NCBI GenBank assembly: GCA_003512705.1 | Contig: DOPF01000044.1 | Coordinates: 1 to 5,598, forward strand | Direction: 5' to 3' | From: Patescibacteria group bacterium | Lineage (GTDB): Bacteria; Patescibacteriota; Patescibacteriia; Veblenbacterales; UBA10138 | DNA: 5,598 nucleotides | Shown: piece by piece, positions 2,426-5,598 of the stretch | How positions within the stretch are numbered: position 1 is the first letter of the stretch | Layout: each line of letters begins with the position of its first letter | Translations under genes and position numbers: made by a program | The notes under the pieces: model-generated | What the model saw: only the letters and a program-made list of their open reading frames with translations | Databases searched by the model: none | What the model was told of the DNA's origin: nothing

Positions 2426-3475
2426 CTACTTTAAGGAGTCTAAACTAGTGACATGCGCCATGGCCACTTCCTGGCTAATAATTCCTTCCAGTAATAATTG
2501 TTTTATGGATTTATCCATGGTAATCATACCTTCCTCGGCGCTGGTTTGAATCACCGTTTTAATCTGAGCGACCTTATTTTCTCTAATTAAGTTGGCCACG
2601 GCCGGATTATTTATTAATATCTCGCGCGCGGCCACTCGGCCCTTGCCCGAAACTAAAGGCATTAAACGCTGTGATACAACAGCCTTAAGTGAATAAGATA
2701 ATTGCAGCCTAACTTGGGTTTGTTGATGGGGCGGGAAAACATCAATAATACGGTCAATGGTTTGTGATGAGTTGGGTGTGTGCAATGTTGCTAATACCAA
2801 ATGGCCGGTTTCAGCTAAAGTTAAAGTGGTGGCGATAGTATCTAGGTCGCGCATTTCTCCGACCATAATAACATTAGGGTCCTGGCGCAAAGCATGTTTA
2901 AGGCCTTCGGCAAAAGAAACCATATCCGTGCCGAGTTGGCGTTGGCGAATAATACACTTCTGGCCTTTAAAAATAAATTCTATCGGATCTTCTAAAGTAA
3001 TAATATTAGCTGACCGTTCCTGGTTAATTAAATTTATCATCGCGGCCAAGCTGGTAGATTTACCGCAACCAGTCGGACCAGTCATTAATATTAAGCCGTA
3101 ATCTAGGCGGGTGACATCGTAAATAACCGGCGTCATACCGATTTCCTCCATGGTAGGAATTTTGGGAGGAATAACGCGGGCCGCTAAACCGATGTTATTT
3201 TTTTCCCAATGTAAGTTAACCCTAAAACGGGTGCTGTCTTTAACTTGATAAGACACATCCAATTCCTTTTCGTTTATAAACTTTTCTTTTTGGGCCGGAG
3301 TTATTATAGGATAAACCAGCCCCTCAATAGTCTTAGGCGTTAGTTCAAGGTACTTAAGGGGCTGAAGGTCACCGTGAATACGAATAATCGGTGGTTTTCC
3401 CACCACCAAGTGCAAATCCGAAGCGCCGGCGCCATTCGCTTCATTAAATAATTGTTCTAGGGTCATAGTTAGCAT
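2426..3475 (-). CDS. pilT: Type IV pilus retraction ATPase PilT
   Basis: This 349-residue protein has the length and motif order of PilT, the hexameric cytoplasmic ATPase that drives pilus retraction for twitching, adhesion and DNA uptake. The N-terminal PAS-like domain (about 5-105) opens with LEQLFNEANGAGASDLHLVVGKPP. The RecA-like domain follows: Walker A GPTGCGKST (133-141), Asp box IITLEDPIEF (158-167), Walker B with the typical GEMRD (206-210) and His box TGHLVLATLHT (223-233). The C-terminal region has AREILINNPAVANLIRE (283-299), where PilT carries AIRNLIRE. PilB-specific zinc cysteines are absent. ATG 3475 gives residues MLT before the family start; ATG at residue 4 is equally possible, and neither has a ribosome binding site. 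It follows the thioredoxin-fold gene by about 50 bases and has its own promoter candidate. No other pilus gene is in the window. Confidence 0.95.
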   Translation of the reverse strand: MLTMTLEQLFNEANGAGASDLHLVVGKPPIIRIHGDLQPLKYLELTPKTIEGLVYPIITPAQKEKFINEKELDVSYQVKDSTRFRVNLHWEKNNIGLAARVIPPKIPTMEEIGMTPVIYDVTRLDYGLILMTGPTGCGKSTSLAAMINLINQERSANIITLEDPIEFIFKGQKCIIRQRQLGTDMVSFAEGLKHALRQDPNVIMVGEMRDLDTIATTLTLAETGHLVLATLHTPNSSQTIDRIIDVFPPHQQTQVRLQLSYSLKAVVSQRLMPLVSGKGRVAAREILINNPAVANLIRENKVAQIKTVIQTSAEEGMITMDKSIKQLLLEGIISQEVAMAHVTSLDSLK

Positions 3476-3501
3476 ATTAAAAAAAGTTAATAGACAATGT
3501 T

Positions 3502-3530
3502 AGTTTACCAAAAATAAACCACTTACTCAA
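3502..3530 (-). promoter_or_regulatory. Possible pilT promoter overlapping the end of the upstream gene
   Basis: On the minus strand TTGAGT (3530-3525) and TAAACT (3507-3502) are 17 bases apart, with TGG directly before the -10 hexamer, so it could act as an extended -10. The -35 box covers the TGA stop of the thioredoxin-fold gene. It would give a leader of roughly 20 bases without a Shine-Dalgarno sequence, and would allow pilT to be expressed apart from the upstream genes. Confidence 0.4.
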
Positions 3531-3856
3531 TACAACTCTTTTAAAGCAGCCGCTATCATTTCTACCGACGGTACGGGCCAGGCCCGGCCCTGATAAAAAT
3601 ATGGCCGGTCTTTACCCAAACCGCGCTTGCTGGTTCGGCGGCCTTTAGGGTCAACATCTACCCCATTTATATGAATGGTCGGCGATGCAAAAAAATTATA
3701 AATATAAGCCTGGTCCATGGTGTCCATTATTACTTCACTTATGACGGCCTTGATATTCAGGTTATCTAAGGCCGCCCGCAAATTAGCCTTGGCCTCGGGC
3801 CAGGCGTCACAGTCACGAGTATAAAGTAACTCTATGCCTTCATTGGGCAACGGCAT
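3527..3856 (-). CDS. Thioredoxin-fold protein with a single cysteine
   Basis: This 109-residue protein has the layout of small thioredoxin/glutaredoxin-like proteins. It opens with strand IELLYTRDC (8-16) and a helix. A second strand-helix section, KAVISEVIMDTMDQAYIYNFFA, leads to the cis-proline motif SPTIHINGVDVDP (58-70). It ends with VPSVEMIAAALKEL (95-108). At the usual CxxC site there is only CDAW (16-19), so Cys16 is alone, and there is no other Cys in the protein. Dithiol exchange is therefore not possible; a monothiol, binding or degenerate role remains. It starts one base after the stop of the glycosidase-like gene (TAATATG), so the two are surely cotranscribed. I recognise the fold but not a named family, and the substrate is unknown. 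Confidence 0.7.
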   Translation of the reverse strand: MPLPNEGIELLYTRDCDAWPEAKANLRAALDNLNIKAVISEVIMDTMDQAYIYNFFASPTIHINGVDVDPKGRRTSKRGLGKDRPYFYQGRAWPVPSVEMIAAALKELY

Positions 3857-3857
3857 A

Positions 3858-4874
3858 TTATTCTTTATTTAAAGCTTCTGAAGTATAAACATTACTAGGA
3901 TTCCACAACATCCAGCCATTTCGGTAGCCAGCATCAGCCAAGGCCTCAATCTGCTGACGGACCAGAGCCGGGGTGTAGTTGGCACCTAAATTAAAATCCT
4001 GAAACCAGGGGCGCACCAAAGCTGGCGCGTCGCCCAAAATGGCCCGGCCTAAGTCTAAAGTGGCTTTGGCCACTTTAGACGGATACTCGGCTGGATTCGT
4101 CAGCCCAAAATTTCCCGAACGATAGTGCGACGGATAAATCATGGGCGACAGCACATCAAATTCTTGAGCGAGCAAGCGGGCTCGCTGCCCCATGTCTAAA
4201 TCCCAATCCTGCACCAACGTAAACGCGTAAATATCGGCCGACACCACGGCGTGCGGCCGATAATTTTTTATGGCCGTCACAATATAATGCGCAAAATCCG
4301 TAATTACCCGCTCCTTAGAAGTTTTTTTATCCCACGCGGGATAAATAATACTATCAACATCACCATCGGTCGGAAATCGAATATAATCTAAATTTATTTC
4401 ATCAAAACCTAAATCCAAAGTTCTCTTGGCTAAATTAGCGTTATATTCCCACACTTCTTTAGCTGCCGGGTCTAACCAATAACCACCTGCCCGATCGCGC
4501 CACAAACTGCCGCCGGAATATTTTAAAGCCAGACGAGGCTCACGCGGCGGCAAATCATTACTTTGAAAAACCACCACGCGGGCGATTGTCCAAATACCTT
4601 GATTTTTTAAACTTGTAATTAAATCACTAAGGCCGGGCCAAAATTTTTCACCTGACGGTTCTTTAACATTTATAACCACCGCGTTTACTTCCGTACTATT
4701 AACTAGATCAATTATTTGCTCCATTCGCGAACCCCGAGTGGTACTCGACGTAACATATACCGCCTTAACCTCAAGGGGTGGGCGGCGGATAAATTCGGCC
4801 TCGGTTGCCGGGCTCGGATTAACTAAACTTTGCCCAATACCGATTAATAACATTAGTACAGACGCTGGCGACAT
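3858..4874 (-). CDS. DUF4015 putative glycoside hydrolase (TIM barrel)
   Basis: This 338-residue protein matches the DUF4015 family (putative glycosyl hydrolase domain), a barrel fold related to alpha-amylase-like and GH-type enzymes. After a short hydrophobic N terminus (about 4-18, SVLMLLIGIGQSLV) comes the barrel: VKAVYVTSSTTRG (36-48), EVNAVVINVKEPSG (62-75), WTIARVVVFQSND (95-107), YWLDPAAKEV (132-141), GFDEINLDYIRFPTDG (156-171), VVSADIYAF (210-218), DVLSPMIYPSHY (240-251), ALVRPWFQDF (285-294) and GWMLWNPSNVY (320-330). Asp163 of NLDYIRFP and Asp214 of SADIY are the likely catalytic acids, by family analogy. The N terminus lacks positive charges, so export is possible but not clear. 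An in-frame TAA just upstream fixes ATG 4874 as the first start. The real substrate of the family is unknown; a cell-envelope polysaccharide is a guess. Confidence 0.88.
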   Translation of the reverse strand: MSPASVLMLLIGIGQSLVNPSPATEAEFIRRPPLEVKAVYVTSSTTRGSRMEQIIDLVNSTEVNAVVINVKEPSGEKFWPGLSDLITSLKNQGIWTIARVVVFQSNDLPPREPRLALKYSGGSLWRDRAGGYWLDPAAKEVWEYNANLAKRTLDLGFDEINLDYIRFPTDGDVDSIIYPAWDKKTSKERVITDFAHYIVTAIKNYRPHAVVSADIYAFTLVQDWDLDMGQRARLLAQEFDVLSPMIYPSHYRSGNFGLTNPAEYPSKVAKATLDLGRAILGDAPALVRPWFQDFNLGANYTPALVRQQIEALADAGYRNGWMLWNPSNVYTSEALNKE

Positions 4875-4876
4875 AC

Positions 4877-5023
4877 CTATACTTTAGCCAAAATAGTTCC
4901 AAAATGAAACTCCGCACGCCCCCAGCCTTCATCCACCCCAATAACCAGCAGTGTGGTATTCGGCGCCGGAGAATAAAAATGGGCCCAATGAAAAATCGAC
5001 CCGTTAAAAAAATTAGCTAGCAA
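4877..5023 (-). CDS. Small hypothetical protein (48 codons, TTG start)
   Basis: I do not recognise this ORF. A reading frame without stops runs between the ZIP gene and the glycosidase-like gene and ends two bases before the latter's ATG (TAGGTATG), as expected for an operon member. Only the part after the ZIP stop can be free coding sequence. TTG at 5023-5021 is preceded by AAGG six bases upstream (5033-5030, overlapping the ZIP stop), a rare plausible ribosome binding site in this window. The product would read MLANFFNGSIFHWAHFYSP, then NTTLLVIGVDEGWGRAEFHFGTILAKV; it is rich in aromatic residues and has no clear membrane helix. The frame also extends back to an ATG at 5095 inside the ZIP gene, giving 72 residues, which is less likely. 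It may instead be non-coding. Confidence 0.4.
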   Translation of the reverse strand: MLANFFNGSIFHWAHFYSPAPNTTLLVIGVDEGWGRAEFHFGTILAKV

Positions 5024-5031
5024 AACCGCCC

Positions 5032-5598
5032 TTACTCCAACAGTAATAAAAGTGACATCAAGCCTAGCCCCATCCCCAAAGCCACCAACTGCCACCAGGA
5101 GCGAAGGCTATCCGATTCTTTATGTAATTCGGGCATTAAATCAACTGTCGCAATATAAATAAAGCCGCCGGCGGTTAAAGCCAATAATGGCGTAGTTATT
5201 CCACCTAAATTAGCCCCCAGCCATAAAACCACTACTGCCCCCAACACCGCCATCAAAGCCGACAAAAAATTAAACCACAGGGCTTTGGCTTTAGAAAACC
5301 CACTATGCAGCAGTATGGCAAAATCGCCTATTTCTTGCGGCAGTTCATGAAAAATTACCGCTAAGGTGGTTGCTAAACCAAGCTGAACATCTACTAAATA
5401 TGACGCCGCTATAATCATACCGTCAATAAAATTATGAAACCCGTCACCAATCAAATTTAGAGTTCCCATGGGGTGGTGCTCTTCATCGCCGACATGGTGA
5501 TAATGGTGCCACCTAATGAATCTCTCTAAAATAAAGAAAATTAATATAGCCAAAATAAAATACCAGGCAATGGTGGTGGTAAAACCAGCCTCGGCCAC
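5032..5598 (-). CDS. ZIP family metal transporter (C-terminal part, 5' end outside the window)
   Basis: This 188-residue segment of a ZIP (zinc/iron permease) transporter imports divalent metal, usually zinc, across the cytoplasmic membrane. A membrane segment (about 8-27) is followed by the cytoplasmic His-rich loop RWHHYHHVGDEEHH (29-42), then TM4 with HNFIDGMIIAASYL (55-68) and TM5 with HELPQEIGDF (84-93). Together TM4 and TM5 hold the family's binuclear metal site (His, Asn, Asp and His, Glu, Glu). Three further hydrophobic segments end in LMSLLLLLE. ZIP proteins are normally about 240-260 residues, so roughly 60-80 N-terminal residues lie beyond the right edge. The GTG at the edge (5598) is probably not the start. 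It is the first visible gene of the minus-strand run; the promoter is outside. Confidence 0.9.
   Translation of the reverse strand: MAEAGFTTTIAWYFILAILIFFILERFIRWHHYHHVGDEEHHPMGTLNLIGDGFHNFIDGMIIAASYLVDVQLGLATTLAVIFHELPQEIGDFAILLHSGFSKAKALWFNFLSALMAVLGAVVVLWLGANLGGITTPLLALTAGGFIYIATVDLMPELHKESDSLRSWWQLVALGMGLGLMSLLLLLE

Noticed and set aside
2757..3101. Plus-strand ORF opposite pilT
   Set aside because: Shadow of pilT; no recognisable domain.
5024..5095. 72-residue version of the small ORF starting inside the ZIP gene
   Set aside because: It overlaps conserved ZIP coding sequence in another frame; the TTG start with a ribosome binding site is more likely.

Overview
The window reads like a small-genome environmental bacterium, most likely Patescibacteria (Candidate Phyla Radiation). 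That placement is inferred from the gene set and compact layout: a short GIY-YIG protein, a Cys-less alkyltransferase-like protein, PilT, a DUF4015 glycosidase-like protein and a ZIP transporter, with genes one or two bases apart and few Shine-Dalgarno sequences. No marker gene fixes the phylum. TGA is used as a stop by two genes, so the code is the standard bacterial one.

Layout. (1) Positions 1-562, minus strand: an alkyltransferase-like DNA repair protein followed, with a 4-base overlap, by the start of a polysaccharide flippase that runs off the left edge. An extended -10 promoter lies directly against the first gene. (2) Positions 563-797: no gene; one weak plus-strand promoter candidate. 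(3) Positions 798-2335, plus strand: a tRNA cluster packed with palindromic repeats. Five tRNAs look intact: Arg(TCG), Lys(CTT), Pro(TGG), Phe(GAA) and Gly(TCC). A small GIY-YIG gene sits among them. (4) Around 2336-2360: a hairpin terminator that can serve both converging transcription units. (5) Positions 2426-5598, minus strand: a tight gene run, in transcription order ZIP metal transporter (5' end outside the window), a 48-codon orphan ORF, a DUF4015 glycosidase-like protein, a thioredoxin-fold protein with one Cys, and pilT. PilT also has a promoter candidate of its own.

The striking part is region 3. Three of the five intact tRNAs (Arg, Phe, Gly) are each nested inside the remains of another tRNA. 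A perfect 7-base 5' acceptor strand lies upstream and its exact complement lies downstream, attached to T-arm sequence. The remnants are broken by palindromic elements in the D, anticodon or T arms. The three nested tRNAs lack an encoded CCA; the two un-nested ones (Lys, Pro) have it, as do two of the three outer 3' remnants. Two nested tRNAs are also framed by long inverted repeats that involve their own acceptor strands. A double-hairpin element appears twice in full with compensatory stem changes, and once in part. The tRNA-Lys 3' end is exactly duplicated behind another palindromic element, and related palindromes start at the CCA end of the Pro and outer Phe sequences. One palindromic unit lies in frame inside the GIY-YIG gene.

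The simplest reading is a family of small palindromic elements that repeatedly enters tRNA genes, together with tRNA duplication or replacement. Whether the outer sequences are dead remnants or part of a processed composite RNA cannot be decided from sequence alone.
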